NCBI GenBank assembly: GCA_043228905.1
Contig: JBHGNT010000022.1
Location: forward strand, 2,232,001-2,296,000
DNA: 64,000 bases
Reading direction: 5' to 3'
Origin: Azolla caroliniana
Taxonomy: Eukaryota; Polypodiophyta
In this document: positions 1 to 11,286 of the stretch, piece by piece
How the letters are laid out: the number at the start of each line of letters is the position of its first letter
How positions within the stretch are numbered: the first letter of the stretch is position 1
Notes under the pieces: generated by a model
What the model saw: the letters and a program-made list of their open reading frames with translations, nothing else
The model's database searches: none
What the model was told of the DNA's origin: nothing
Made by a program: the position numbers and the translations under genes

Positions 1-401
1 TCTCTACAGGGAATGCCGCGGATGCATGGAGAGCGTTGTGGACAATTTCGCTTCACAAAGTCTTTGCCGCAGTAGCGATGGGCATCGCGCTGCTCCGAAT
101 GATGCCAACTCGCCCCCTTCTTCAATGTGCCCTTTATTCTTTGGCATTTGGTATATCAAGTCCTATTGGTGTGGTAATTGGTATAATCATCGATTCAACG
201 GCACAAGGCTCTGTTGCCGACTGGATCTATGCCATATCCATGGGCATTGCTTGTGGTGTGTTCATTTATGTGGCCATCAACCATTTGCTTGTCAAAGGGT
301 ACACCCCTCAATGTAGGGTTAAGGTGGACACTCCATTCTATAAGTTTCTTGCTGTCACCCTTGGGGTTGGAGTTATTGCTGTAGTTATGATATGGGATTA
401 A
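1..401 (+). CDS. ZIP-family zinc/iron transporter, C-terminal part
   Basis: The reading frame is open from base 3 to a TAA at 399-401, giving the last 132 residues of a plasma- or organelle-membrane divalent metal transporter; the start lies outside the window. Four transmembrane helices are visible, at residues about 11-31, 39-63, 71-97 and 112-131, which fit helices V-VIII of ZIP proteins. The first contains the SLHKVFAA segment, whose histidine belongs to the intramembrane metal site of the family. The spacing and the ending VIAVVMIWD resemble plant ZIP2/ZIP11-type proteins by memory of the family, so Zn2+ (possibly Fe or Mn) uptake is the likely role. TCTCTACAG at 1-9 could be a splice acceptor, so the first few codons may be intronic. 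The frame is undamaged, so this looks like a functional gene. Confidence 0.9.
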   Translation, partial: STGNAADAWRALWTISLHKVFAAVAMGIALLRMMPTRPLLQCALYSLAFGISSPIGVVIGIIIDSTAQGSVADWIYAISMGIACGVFIYVAINHLLVKGYTPQCRVKVDTPFYKFLAVTLGVGVIAVVMIWD

Positions 402-2081
402 CCTCTTGCATGTATAGTAATCATACAGAGTGTACATTTCTAACCTCTCATAGAGCAAATACACCCTAGGCATAATCGTCTATTATTTATCTTTTTGTGT
501 CCCTCAAGCAAAAATGATGAGGCAATAATGGATTGTTTAGTAATATTTAAGAGCTATGAGCAAGCTATAGCATTTGAGTTTGAACTCTTGTACATTCTCC
601 ATTCATATGTGGTTATATTGCTCAATATAAGTTCCTAATACCTATTAAAGGATTGCATTGCAACAAAGCAATTATATTTCTGAGCATAAAATAGTTTCAC
701 ATTTAAGTTTACAAAGACAAAAATGTACATTGGAATTTAAATTTTGAATAGGAAAGGTACAGATTGTAAATCTACTTGGAGAAAATTGGCTTGTCATCTC
801 CATGGTAGATTCAATACTGTTCTAGAAGCTTGTAAATGGATCAATTCTTTATCTGATTTAAACAGAAGATTCTAGAATGTTTTAATCTTCTCTCAAAAGG
901 TTAACACAACTGGTATTTACTATTAAGCACTAGTTATGATATAAGCTATTCATGCAAAGTGTTATTTTTGCCAACATCATGGCCAATATCAATTGTGCTG
1001 CTCATGAAAGCCAAGTAGTCTTGAGCATCATTTCCTATCTTGGTTCTCTTATCACCCATCTAGTCATTTATGAATAATATCTGGTTATATGAAAAGTTAC
1101 ATTCTCTTTTGTATGTATCATTGCGTTGGGTACAAGTTGTGTAAATAAGTCCTTGCAATCAACCAAGCTTCGGACATTGTACATTGAGTATAATTGTGTT
1201 ATATAATAGTTTGGATAGGTTCAAATGAATCGGTCGCAAAATGGTTTGTAAAGACTTGAACATTAGAATATATTTGTAGAATTCATAAAACAAATGAAGT
1301 TACTTATTTGGATGCAACATATTATTATCTAGACGATGCATCATGAGATGGCCCTCAAACATTTTCACAAGTAGTACATGGGGATTAATTGTTTTCCATA
1401 ATGGTTAGTATAGCTTTGCTAGTACATAACCCAAATGTTGATGTCCTGCTCTCCTCTATTTGAACATGTAAGGGCAGTGCATATCGTTCTACACCATTTA
1501 CGTCTCTTTGTTCTCTTTGTCAACCCAGACCAAGGAACATGCATCTAATAAATTGAATGGTAGATGTTTTATAATAGTTCAATGTTGGAATATATGTTAT
1601 CAGTTGGGATTCTAACGTATGTGATAGCCACGAAAATAAGTTTGTGTGCACTATGGTAGGATGGCAATGCTGAAGGTGGAAGTGTACAATGCACAAGTGG
1701 AAAATGGCTTTTTTCTTTAGTACATGTTTGCATTAAATTAAAAATGCTAAGCAACAAGGAAAATGAGAAACAAAACATCAAACTGGAAGAAGAGTTGAGT
1801 TGGAACTTGAGTGGGAACAATCCCACATTTTGTAATCTTGATAATGTTGTTTAAACCTTGTTGTGGGCATTTAAACTGGGGTTAGAAGGAAAAATTGACA
1901 TTGAAGTGTAATAATATATTGTTATGATTGACACTTTGAGCTTGATGCACATTTATGTCACAACCTAGTCTTTTTCCCTATCACTCTCATAATAAATAAG
2001 ATATGTTGCGAAAAAAGACGATGATGATTATAATTAACAAAGGCGTGTTGGGGATGTGTACTAAGGCATGTCCTAACCATA
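402..2081. other. 3' UTR and AT-rich intergenic DNA
   Basis: This stretch follows the ZIP stop codon. It contains no convincing open frame or recognisable domain on either strand. The first few hundred bases must include the 3' UTR and poly(A) site, which cannot be placed exactly. The rest is AT-rich without obvious repeats, and ends where the LTR of element D begins. Confidence 0.6.
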
Positions 2082-2644
2082 TGACAGGTCTAAGATATAT
2101 GTATCGAAGGATTTAACTGCTCCTCGATGTCGTTTGCGGAACCCGAACCGACGTGTACCCTTTTGATGACGAATCAGGCGAAGATGGTTGTCGTCCACCT
2201 TTGAGCCTCACACTCACTTAATGATTAGATGACGATTAAGCACGATATCTCTCTCACTCTCTAAAGTTCGCTCTCATAGACAATAAGAGCAAAGCATATG
2301 TTTATAACCCTATTTGATAAGAGGTCTAGCACCAACAAGGAAGAGCGATTAGTGTTTTCCAACTAAACACTTTACTAATCTCTCTTAAGCTTAAGGAATA
2401 TAAGGAGGAGAGGAAGTTGTAGACCTTAATCAAATGGGAGATATTTACAAATGGAAGAGCCTTTACAAAGACACCACAATGTGGTTTATATAGTATTTAC
2501 ATTTAGGGTATGACTCTTTCACACTTGGCCACTCATTACCTCCCTTTCCTCTTGCCATTCCCTCTTCATAGTCCCTTTAGCCATACTATATCCTTGTTGA
2601 TGTGTCCTTCACGGCCGATCGTGGTGCAATCCAAGCGCTTAACA
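2082..2644 (-). repeat. 3' LTR of element D
   Basis: It is a full-length relative of 34,996-35,560. Both copies share the run of text around gatatctctctcactct, a segment about gagcctcacactcactta, and the terminus ccaagcgctt followed by a/tACA. On the minus strand it begins TGTTAAGCGC and is preceded by the purine tract GGAGGGGA, which fits plus-strand priming. Divergence from its partner is substantial, so the element is old. Confidence 0.75.
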
Positions 2645-4539
2645 TCCCCTCCAATCTAATGAGTGCACACTCCTAGGTGCACTGTGGGAGGTGAGCTCGG
2701 GGTGAGGGGGATGGAGTAGGGTGAGAATGGGGTGGGGAGGGGAAAAGGAAGGAAGAGAATAAAAGGTATAAAGGAAAAAAAGAATAAAAAATGGTAAAAT
2801 GCAACATAGAAAAAGGAAGGGGGGACAAGGAAAGTGTAGAGGGAGTGAGGGGAATGACACGTAAATGCAAGTGGTATGAAAGAATTGTATCAATATGGAA
2901 AGAATGCATAAAATTACATATAAGGATAAAGAATAAAAAATAAAAAATGAAAATAGAAAATGGAGAAAAATAAAGGATAATGAATAAATGAATAAATAAA
3001 AAATAATACATAAAGTCAAAAGAGGGTAGGAATGAGAGGGACACTAAATCAACAAGAGTATCCGGCGACTAGGGTGGGCTTGAGGGGTCAGGTGGGCAGA
3101 CATATCGAGGGGTTGAGAGTCCAAGAGAAGTGTGGAGTGGAGAGGGGGAAAGTGGTGTCTACGTGGGATGGGATTTATGTGTGTGGGGGGTGAAGGTTGA
3201 TGTGGACCCACGAGGGGTTGTTAGTAGTGGGGTGGTTCCGAGAGGTGCGAAGAAGATTAGCCTAGGATTTGGAGTGTCGTTTAGGGTAGATATATTCAAG
3301 GGGTTCTTTAGGTGGTGGGAGTGGGGGGTGTTCTTTTTGGGTGTCGTCAAAGGGCCGCGGTGTGCCCTTAGGGGCCCAGACTCTTGGCGTCCCTTGTTTG
3401 GACATAAGGGGGGCCCGGGAGGTTGACCTCTAGAGGTTTTGGCCCTCCAAGTGTTGGATTTGGCTGTTGCCTATCGACTTCGCTTGGGCGGGATGCTTGG
3501 TTGTTGTCTAGGGTTGTCGGGTGTCCTGCGAGGTTGAGGTGTGTGTGGGTTGTGTGGTATGTGTCTCTGGGGTATAATCGCATGGGGGGAGTTGACTTCG
3601 TTTAGGAACCCAGAATTGGGTGACACCTTTATGCCAACCCTGGGCTCTTGTAAGTTCTTTTCGTACTCGCTAATGGTGGTTTGCCCTTTGCGTGGTCTTT
3701 CGGCAAACGTTGTGTGGACATTTACCCACTTGCGTGACGTGTCTTTCTGGGTTCTGGCATTAATGTTACTCCAACTTCGGGTGATCGATGGTCGTTGTTG
3801 GAGGTTTTCACGGTCTGGTGCTCGTCGGGGTTAGTTGGAAGCGAGTGGAGTGTTGCATCAATGAGTTTTTTTGACTTCGCGCCGTTCTTGCTTGGTGATG
3901 TTAGACGGTTCTTTTTGACCTCATCGTCCGGTTGGAGATCCATGGCGATGAACATTGGTTTAGGGTTTCTCTCATTCCTTATGTTGGCTTACTTGACCCT
4001 GGTCGGTTCATCACATGCCTCTCCTAGGATGTTAGGAGTGCGTTATGGTCGTTGACAAGTCCTTGGTCGTAGAGTTTGAATTGTTCTGGGAAGTCAACTT
4101 CTTCAAGGGTCTTCCCGGTTGTCCCATCTTCTTTCTTCCACATCGCTTGCTTTGCTTGGGATTTGCCCCTTGTATTGGTTTGTTTCTACTTTGGTGTGAG
4201 GGTGGTGATGTTAAAACACGAAATCATGTTCTCGTCTTCATCACAACATTTTGTACCGATCGGGTACATGGCATTAGTCGTGGCAAGAGCGTGTACCTAA
4301 TTCATCTCTAACGAATTAGAGGCTACTGATAGGTCTTCTCTCATATTCTTTGCCTTGGGAGTAATAGGCCTTTGGAGTAGGGGTTGGCCTCTAGCAAAGA
4401 TTTGGATCGTCTTTGTGGGGTGGCATGCCAGGAGGTTGGTCTCAAACTAGGTGGTTTTTGACCAATCGTCCACAAAGGGGCTACCTTCTTGTTCGCGAAC
4501 TTTTTGCGTGTATGCCTTGGTGTGAAATGTTTTGTTGTT
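2645..4539 (-). other. 3' internal region of element D, no domain recognised
   Basis: It lies between D's protease remnant and its 3' LTR. The plus strand is purine-rich at about 2,690-3,050, so the minus strand is C/T-rich and produces long meaningless Ser/Phe/Leu frames. From 3,060 to 4,500 the plus strand is G/T-rich. I looked for reverse transcriptase (YxDD), RNase H and integrase motifs on the minus strand and saw none. Minus-strand frames at 3,368-3,583 and 3,722-3,955 are Pro/Asp/Lys-rich and unrecognised. Confidence 0.45.
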
Positions 4540-5289
4540 TTACCGCATATAAATTGTGTCGTTCCCGAAATCCATCACAAGTAGGCTCACTTGTAGGAAC
4601 GACCGTCCTAGTAAACACTCGTAAGCCACCTGATTAGATGATCTGTGACGACAAAGGTGAGATTGAACTCGACCCCATGGATAGTGAAGTTGTGCGTTGG
4701 GATCATGCCTTTCGGCCATTGCATGGAACCGTCGGCCATTCAGAGTTTGACGTCTAAAGGGAGCATTGTCGGCCTGCCCCATTTCCCCCAACATTTGTAG
4801 CTTACTATGCTTACCCCTGCTCCTGTATCGATGATTACATCACATGTGGTACCATTCATGCATATGGGGAGAGTGAAACTAGTGTAGTCACTCTCGAAAT
4901 GGGCTCCACATAAGTCTATCGGGGTTTCCTTAGGTTGTTGGGGGGCTGTTGTCGTATGAGGGATGTGAGTACGTAATGGCACGACTGAATATTGAGTTTG
5001 AGTAGCTCTTTGAGTGTGAATTCTACCTCTTTGGTGAGTATAGGTCATAGCTCGTGATTATCGGTCATGATGGCGCCCATGTAACTCTGTACTTCGTGTA
5101 GTGTGAGACGTACCTTTAAATTTAATATTTGCTGAAGCAAGACAATGTTGACCTCTTGAATTGGAGTGGCTTGGGGAGTGGCGGTGTTGGTTGTGGCGAT
5201 GAGGGGAGGTATCTCCATGTGCTGAGGTGGTGGGTTTACCAATTCTTCCAAATTTTCAAAGTTTAGACTTGGAAAGCTAAGTGAACCTC
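4540..5289 (-). pseudogene. Element D protease region
   Basis: The minus strand encodes CDVIIDTGAGVSIVSYKC, a retroviral-type aspartic protease active site (DTGA). A second conserved patch follows about 70 codons later, ECLLGRSFLQVSLLVMDFG, matching the LLGxxFL block of retrotransposon proteases. Two in-frame stops and a frameshift separate them. Upstream codons (to 5,289) give a Pro/Thr/Gln-rich linker. This is the continuation of the gag whose zinc knuckles end near 20,850; about 15.5 kb of copia/gypsy DNA was inserted between them. It is not functional. Confidence 0.7.
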
Positions 5290-5370
5290 TGTAAAAGAAT
5301 AGCGTATGCGAAAGCTCGTGCATAGAGAACACAACCGGTTAAGCCCGACAGTTGGAGACAATTAGGAATC

Positions 5371-5420
<50 letters not shown>

Positions 5421-5445
5421 AAGTAGAGCAGACAATTAGGAATTC
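5290..5445 (-). repeat. Copia-1 3' LTR fragment with (GA)n
   Basis: It starts TGTAAAAGAATAGCG, matching the start of the copia-2 LTR at 6,026 (TGTAAAAGAATATGTGCGG), and both continue through related R/U5 text ending in gagact..agagca. A (GA)n run occupies 5,376-5,418. Direct repeats of gacaattaggaat sit on both sides of the GA run. The U3 half is missing. Confidence 0.6.
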
Positions 5446-6025
5446 ACATTGAGGTCTTTGTTCATAAGCTCCATCCGGTCCTCCCCTCTGGCTTCTCCTA
5501 GCTACATGGTTTCTCTCCCGTGCTCCACGACCTGTTCGGTCTCATGCTCCTCTACCAATGCGATTGACTTGTTTGCTTCTAAGTCCTTCAACGACCTTCT
5601 CCTTGCCTCTACAGATTCAACGCCCTTTGACCCGTTGGTTCCTCCGTATCGGCATTGGCTTCAACTGCCTGCTTGTCCTTTCGGCCTCCACATGATTCGG
5701 CTCGTCCGAATCATCTTTCTTGTCTGAATCGGATGTCTCCGATTTATCTTTAGTCTGACCTTTAGCTCTATTCTTCTTGACTCTCCTCCTTTGTTTAGGT
5801 GGCTCTTGCTCGTGTGTTCCGTTGTTGCTCACCTTGTTGGCTAGTCTCCCCTTAGTCGATTTGCTTCCCTCTATTCTCTCAACCCTTTCGACTCTCCTTT
5901 CATCTCTCCCCCTCAAGTTCGGCAAGTCGATGTGCTATAGACCGAGCATGCTTGAGAATTGTGGCAAGTTGTTGAGTTCAGGAGGTTTGGTGAAGAGGTC
6001 GGCCACTTGCCGATCAGTCGGAACT
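5446..6025 (-). pseudogene. Copia-1 RNase H end and charged C-terminal tail
   Basis: On the minus strand the codons VPTDRQVADLFTKPP, just below 6,025, are the terminal block of copia RNase H. A stop is followed by a Lys/Arg/Glu/Asp-rich frame beginning LPNLRGRDERR and running to 5,617, of about 100 residues. The same layout occurs in copia-2 at 6,458-7,188, so the tail belongs to the element family. Its function is unknown. Confidence 0.55.
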
Positions 6026-6457
6026 TGTAAAAGAATATGTGCGGAAGCTTATGCTACACACAAAAAGTAGAGTCGGTTATCTGGAAATACAATAGTAAGG
6101 TAAACACAGAGTAAGGATGAGAGAGAGACTGAATGGAGCAGAAAGTAGTAAATTTTTATTACAAAAGGATACTCAGTACATACAAATGTGCTCAGAGAGC
6201 ACTTTAAATACAAGCCTTGACAATGGGTTGACAAGTATTGACATGAGCACTTGAGTGCTCATTAAATGAACATTTGACACTAACTCCCAAAATTATTCCT
6301 ACGAGGAATGTCGGTGCAAATGGTCTATCGGCTTCCCGTCGATCTGGCCTAGCCGATCGGTCTTCGTCCGATCCGGCTCTCTGTTCTTGTAGTTGATTCA
6401 GGCCTGACCGATTGATTTCTATCCGATCTGGTCCAACTTGAGCTTGCTCGCTCAAGA
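6026..6457 (-). repeat. Copia-2 3' LTR
   Basis: It is the reverse complement of the same LTR family as 16,559-16,980 and 21,917-22,296, sharing the block around aaggaataattttgggag and the GCTCA/TGAGC motifs. Its outer ends are TGTAAAAGAA (6,026) and CTCAAGA (6,451-6,457), a mutated CTCAACA. It sits inside copia-1 pol. Confidence 0.7.
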
Positions 6458-7062
6458 CTCCACCTCAAGCTCAACTTGAGGTCGGTTCCTTGTGTCAACA
6501 TCAGCCGGTTCTTGCTTCCGGCTCCTCCTAGCATCTTCACACGTTGCTCGCGCTCCACTTCCAGTTCCATTCTGTGTTCCTCGACCCCTCTGGTCCAACG
6601 CTCCTCGACATGCACGATTGGCTCGTCTACTACTCAAGCCCTTCTTAGCTTCCTTGCCATTGCGACATTGGCACCGCTCGACCCTTCGACTCCTTTGTAT
6701 TAGCCTTGGCTTCGACTATCCTGTCATCTGCTTGGCCTTCATGCGAATCGGCTTGTTCAAATCATACCTTCCGACTAAATTAGTTGTCTCTCATTCGTTC
6801 CCATGATTCGCCTTTTTTTTGGCCCTTGACCACATATGCTTATGTCTTGGTCTTGAACTTCTCCTTCAAGTTCGTTTTGCCCGTCTTGGCTCTGCCACCT
6901 TCCTTGCCTTTCTTGGCTCTACCTTCCCCTTGTTCGGTTGGCTCCGACTCGTCCTTTTGGCTGCTGCCCTTGCATCGGGCTAGTCCACGCTTTGCCATTC
7001 TGCTTCCACTTATCCCATCGTTTGATCCATCCTCGACTTCTTCAGCCGAATCGAAATCGAAT

Positions 7063-7107
<45 letters not shown>

Positions 7108-7188
7108 CCACTTCTCCCCTTCAAGCTCGGAATGTCAAGGTGCTACAAGCCAAAAATACTCGAGAATTGCTGGATCTTGTCCAAGCCA
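6458..7188 (-). pseudogene. Copia-2 post-RNase H region with charged ORFs
   Basis: Reading the minus strand from 7,188, the end of the RNase H domain is followed after a stop by a frame (7,124-6,840) rich in Lys, Arg, Glu and Gly, including (RE)n encoded by the TC repeat at 7,067-7,105. A further Glu/Arg-rich, coiled-coil-like frame lies at about 6,637-6,349. Copia F in this window has only about ten bases between pol and its LTR, so this roughly 700-bp extension is a family trait. Confidence 0.5.
7067..7105. repeat. (TC)n microsatellite
   Basis: A near-perfect CT dinucleotide run inside the copia-2 tail ORF. On the minus strand it encodes alternating Arg-Glu. Confidence 0.9.
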
Positions 7189-7628
7189 TGTCATGATATG
7201 GCATGGTATGGCTACAAAAGGATTTAAAACCATGAGCTTGTGTTATATGGGTTGCACCCTTACCATTAAACTATGCATTGTAATACAAACGATATTATTT
7301 CATTTATTATTTCACTATAGGAAATTCATGTATATTCAAGATTACTCTAGAACATTCTAGAAACTTTAGGAGTACTCTTGACAACACTATAAATAGAGGC
7401 ACAAGGCATTATTCCGAACCAATTTGGTTCAATGTCAGTCTTAACCCACCTAGCTATTTTTGTATCTTTCTTCATATAATATACTTCTTGTTGTCATCAT
7501 TCTCTCTCTCCATCTCTCTCTTCCCCTCTCGTGACTCTCAAACACTCTTTCCCTTCTTAGTACTAATCCTCATTTCCCCCCTCTATCTTTAGTACTAATT
7601 CTCCTTGCCTCTAGTACTATCCTTGATA
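7189..7628 (+). repeat. A1 5' LTR
   Basis: It begins TGTCATGATATGG and ends ..ccttgata (family consensus ..cctgaca). It contains an antisense tRNA-like segment near its start, a TATA box, and several copies of AGTACTA in the last 100 bases. The internal region starts with GTTTGAAC, not the usual TGG. Confidence 0.85.
7386..7397 (+). promoter_or_regulatory. LTR TATA box
   Basis: CTATAAATAG, followed by gaggcacaagg, is conserved as (C)CTTTTATAG on the opposite strand in every minus-oriented A copy. It is the probable Pol II core promoter of this LTR family. Confidence 0.6.
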
Positions 7629-7707
7629 GTTTGAACTGAATTTCTTATCTTCTTATCCCTCCTTCCCTTCATACTAATCCTCTTATCCTTCCTTCCTCCA
7701 ACACTAA

Positions 7708-8820
7708 ATGGAAACTGTTAGCGCTCAAGAATACCAATCCGTTTTCTCGGAGCTCCAATGCTTAAAAGAAAAGTTTGTAGCACTAGAACAAGAAAATCAA
7801 TGTTTGTTGAGGGATCTTCAACAAATAGCTCTAGAAAAACAACAACACGGGGAGTTGACGTTACGTGTGAAACAATTTGAAGCAACTATTGTGTCATTGC
7901 AACAACAGGGACCACGCAGTCAAGGGATTCCCAAAGAACCCAAGATCGGTCTTCCTATGAATTTCGATGGAACGCGATCACAGTTTAGAGGATTTCTTAA
8001 TCAGGTATGGTTGGTGATTCAAATGCATCCTTCTCGATATCCCATCGATGCATCACAAGTGGGACTAATAGGCATGTTGCTTAATGGCATAAGTTTGGCA
8101 TGGTTCACTCCTTTGTTAGAAAAAGGATCTCCATTGTTAAATAATTTTGAGGAATTTATTGGCGAGTGTAAAGCCTATTTCGGAGACACTGATAACAATA
8201 GGACGACAATCAATAAAATCTGAAGATTGCGTCAAGGTGATCGTCCAACCTCAAATTACGCTGCAGATTTCCGCCTACTCGCCACCAATATTCCCTGGGA
8301 TGACCTAGCATTGATGGAGCAGTTTTGATATGGCCTGCGAAATGATGTCAAATACTTACTCCCGACTTTCCTCAAAGAACCAAAGTTGCTCACAGAGGCA
8401 GTCTGTCAAGCGGTATACGTTGCGATAATAGGCTTTTTGAACGACGTTCAAAACATATGTTACAAATGCCAAGAACAAGGTCGGATCCCATATACGCCTC
8501 AGTCGTAGCAAAACTATTTGCAAGGGAGTCATATAATGCATCTCCAGCAAATACTCCAACACCGATGGAAATCGACATCACACGTCGTCGTGGACCATTA
8601 TCGAAAGAGGAAAAGCAACGATGCCGAGCAAATCGACTATGTCTTTATCGTGGTGGAACGGGGCATATTGCAGTGAAATGTCCCCATAGGCCAAGAAGAC
8701 AGGTAAATCAAATAGTCTCTAGTACTAAACCCGAATCTATTTCACTATGAGTGCTTGATAGTCCTAATAGCCCAAGCCCAGCAAACGAATTTGAAGTCCT
8801 TAGTCAACTAGACGACTAAG
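7708..8820 (+). pseudogene. A1 gag
   Basis: The ATG at 7,708 opens a frame of 171 codons. Residues about 10-70 are a Leu/Glu/Gln coiled coil, followed by the capsid-like block FDGTRSQFRGFLNQV. A stop at 8,221 and frame changes break it. Capsid text continues to about 8,400, and a zinc knuckle (CLYRGGTGHIAVKC) follows near 8,640, in which the second Cys of CX2C is replaced by Arg. A3 and A4 keep related but differently damaged copies. It would have packaged element RNA. Confidence 0.8.
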
Positions 8821-8845
8821 TCCAACCAAAATAAGAGTCGTTTGG

Positions 8846-10754
8846 TTGGACAACCCTAGATCTGTGCAACCCATTAGTGGTTCCATTCTCTCTAAGAAAG
8901 TTAACAATGTCCTCCTAGATCAAGTAACAATTAGTACTAAAAGTAACCCTCCAATACATGTCTTAGCACTCCTAGATTCCAGAGCCAATTCTTGGTTCAT
9001 GGATAAGAATTTTGCCCAAGCTCATTAGATATCCCTAAGAAAACTCTCATGCCCAGCATCTGTAGTAGCCATTGATGGTCACCCCATTGCTTCCGGAAAT
9101 ATCGTAGAAGAGCCAAAGCCGATTAGTGTTGTCCTAAATAATTTGGCGTGTGTAGTATCATTTAATATAATTAGTAGTCTAGAGCATCCAATTGTTTTGG
9201 GGTTACGATGGTTCGAATTACACAATCCAGACATAGATCGGAGAACAAGAGAAATCAGGTATCAACAACCTCGAGGATCTACTCATAAGATTGCAACCAT
9301 TTCACTAGATCAATTGCGTGAGGAATCAATGTTTGTATTCGCAATATCAGTGAAACCTTCCAATACCACTAAGGAGGAGTCAACAATTCAACTTCCAAAG
9401 AAGTATCATCATTACGCCGACGTTTTTGATAAGGTAAAAGCTAGTACTCTTCCTCACCATCGACCGTATGATTGTCCCATTGACTTAAAACTAGGAAAAG
9501 ATCCACCATGGGGACCGATCTACAACTTGTCACCAACCGAGCTTGAAGTTCTTCGAGCCTACATAGGGGAAAATTTGGCAAACGGGTTCAATTCGACATT
9601 CGAAATCTCCAGCCGGCGCACCTGTTTTCTTTGTCAATTAAAAAAGATGGATCATTTCATCTAGTCGTGGATTACCGTGAATTGAATAAGGTCACCATCA
9701 GGAATAGGTATGCACTTCCCCTAATCTCGAGTCTTTTAGAGAGGATTAATGGTGCAAAGTTTTTTACAAAAATTGACTTACGAGGAGCATATAACCTCAT
9801 ACAGATTCGACCAAGAGATGAATGGAAGACAACTTTCTGCACCCGATATGGGCACTTTGAGTATACGGTTATGCCATTCTGCCTCACCAATGCACCAAAA
9901 GTCTCCAACACATGGCAAATGATATATTCCGAGATCTTTTGGACATCTAATTGATCATCTACTTGGATCATCTGCTAGTTTATTCAAAGACACAAGAGGA
10001 GCATGATTTTCATGTACTATTAGTACTAAGAAGACTACGAAAACATGGTCGTTATGCAAAGTTGGAAAAGTGTAGTTTTGACTATAACCAGGTTGAATTT
10101 CTCGGCCATGTCATCTCCTTGGAAGGCATCTCTATGGATCCAGCGAAAGTCCAAACTGTGTTAGAGTGGGAGACTCCACGTTTGTTGCGAGATGTGCAAT
10201 GCTTTTTAGGATTCAGAAATTTCTATCACAAGTTTATACAAGACTACTCAAAGCTTATTTTGTTGCTCACACAACTTATAAAGAAGGGGCAATCGTTTGT
10301 TTGGACAAAGGAAGCGGACACGGCTTTTGAGGATCTCAAGAAAGCATTTACAACAGCTCCTATTCTAGCTCATGTTGATACGCAAAAAACATTTATCATT
10401 GAGGTAGATGCATCAGATTTCGCATTCGGGAGTATTTTGTCACAACAAGGCAACGATGAGAAGCTACATCCCGTGGTTTTCCACTCACGCAAATTTGATA
10501 CCGCCGAAATCAACTACGAGATACATGACAAGAACCTATTAGCAATAATGGACTCTTTTGCACTATGGAGGCATTTTTTAGAAGGATCTCCTCATCAAGT
10601 CATTGTATTTAGTGATCACATGAACCATGCCTACTTCCAGAATGCTTGCGTATTAAATAGACGACAAGCTCGGTGGGCCCAATTCCTCACTCGTTTTGAC
10701 TTCAAGATTGCATATCATCCAGGAAAGCAACAAGGGAAGGCAAATGCATTATGA
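8846..10754 (+). pseudogene. A1 protease, reverse transcriptase and RNase H
   Basis: The protease site reads LLDSRANSWFMD, with the Gly of DSGA changed to Arg. RT blocks follow in order: [41 protein letters not shown] and IIYLDHLLVYSK, where YLDD has become YLDH. The RNase H region has IIEVDASDFAFGSIL and IHDKNLLAIMDSF. At least two frameshifts (near 9,600 and 9,950) and stop codons separate the pieces. Catalytic residues of both protease and RT are mutated, so it is dead. Confidence 0.85.
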
Positions 10755-10782
10755 TGACGCTCGTATCTAGCTCCTCGTCCTG

Positions 10783-11286
10783 GTGATCTGGCCAGATAGA
10801 GTATGGCTATTACGATGGCACATCAAGACTACTAGACCATGTGACAAACTGGATTATCGACGGTTAGGCCCTTTCCATATTAACGGAAAAATTAATGATG
10901 TTACTTTTCACCTTGATCTACCTCCGCAATTACGAATACATCCGGTATTTCATAGTTCTCTTCTAGAACCCTATCAAGATAGCACTATTCCCAATCGTAT
11001 TACACCACCTCCACCCCCGATCGAACTTGAAGATGGACTTGAGTACGAGGTTGCTGCCATCCTCGATTCCAAGATTGTTCACAACAAGCTCTACTATTTG
11101 GTCGATTGGCAAGGCTATAGTCTAAGCGAGTCTACTTGGGAACCAGTAGAGAATGTGGCCAATGCTCGAGCTGTTATTGAAGACTTCCATCGTCAATATC
11201 CAGACAAACTAGGTCCTCAATCAAAGACGACTCATAACACTCGTTTAAAAGGGGGGATAGTGTCATATGGCATGGTATGGCTCTAA
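10783..11286 (+). pseudogene. A1 integrase C-terminus and chromodomain
   Basis: The piece starts in the post-catalytic segment (RVWLLRWHIKTTRPCDKLD), continues through the conserved IHPVFHSSLLEPY block, and ends in a chromodomain-like fold with NKLYYLVDWQGYSLSESTWE. Such C-terminal chromodomains direct chromovirus integration into heterochromatin. The frame runs a few codons into the 3' LTR. The catalytic core (HHCC, DDE) is absent because of an internal deletion at about 10,755-10,785. Confidence 0.85.

Noticed and set aside
2639-3044. Hydrophobic, possibly membrane-like ORFs on the minus strand
   Set aside because: They are translations of a C/T-rich tract opposite a purine-rich strand, with low-complexity Phe/Ser/Leu and two overlapping frames alike.
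3130-4637. Series of short plus-strand ORFs rich in Gly, Val and Trp
   Set aside because: G/T-biased strand of element D. No domain, no continuity, several overlapping frames.
5376-5418. (GA)n as a regulatory GAGA element
   Set aside because: It lies in a dead LTR fragment and GA/TC runs are common in the LTRs of this window.
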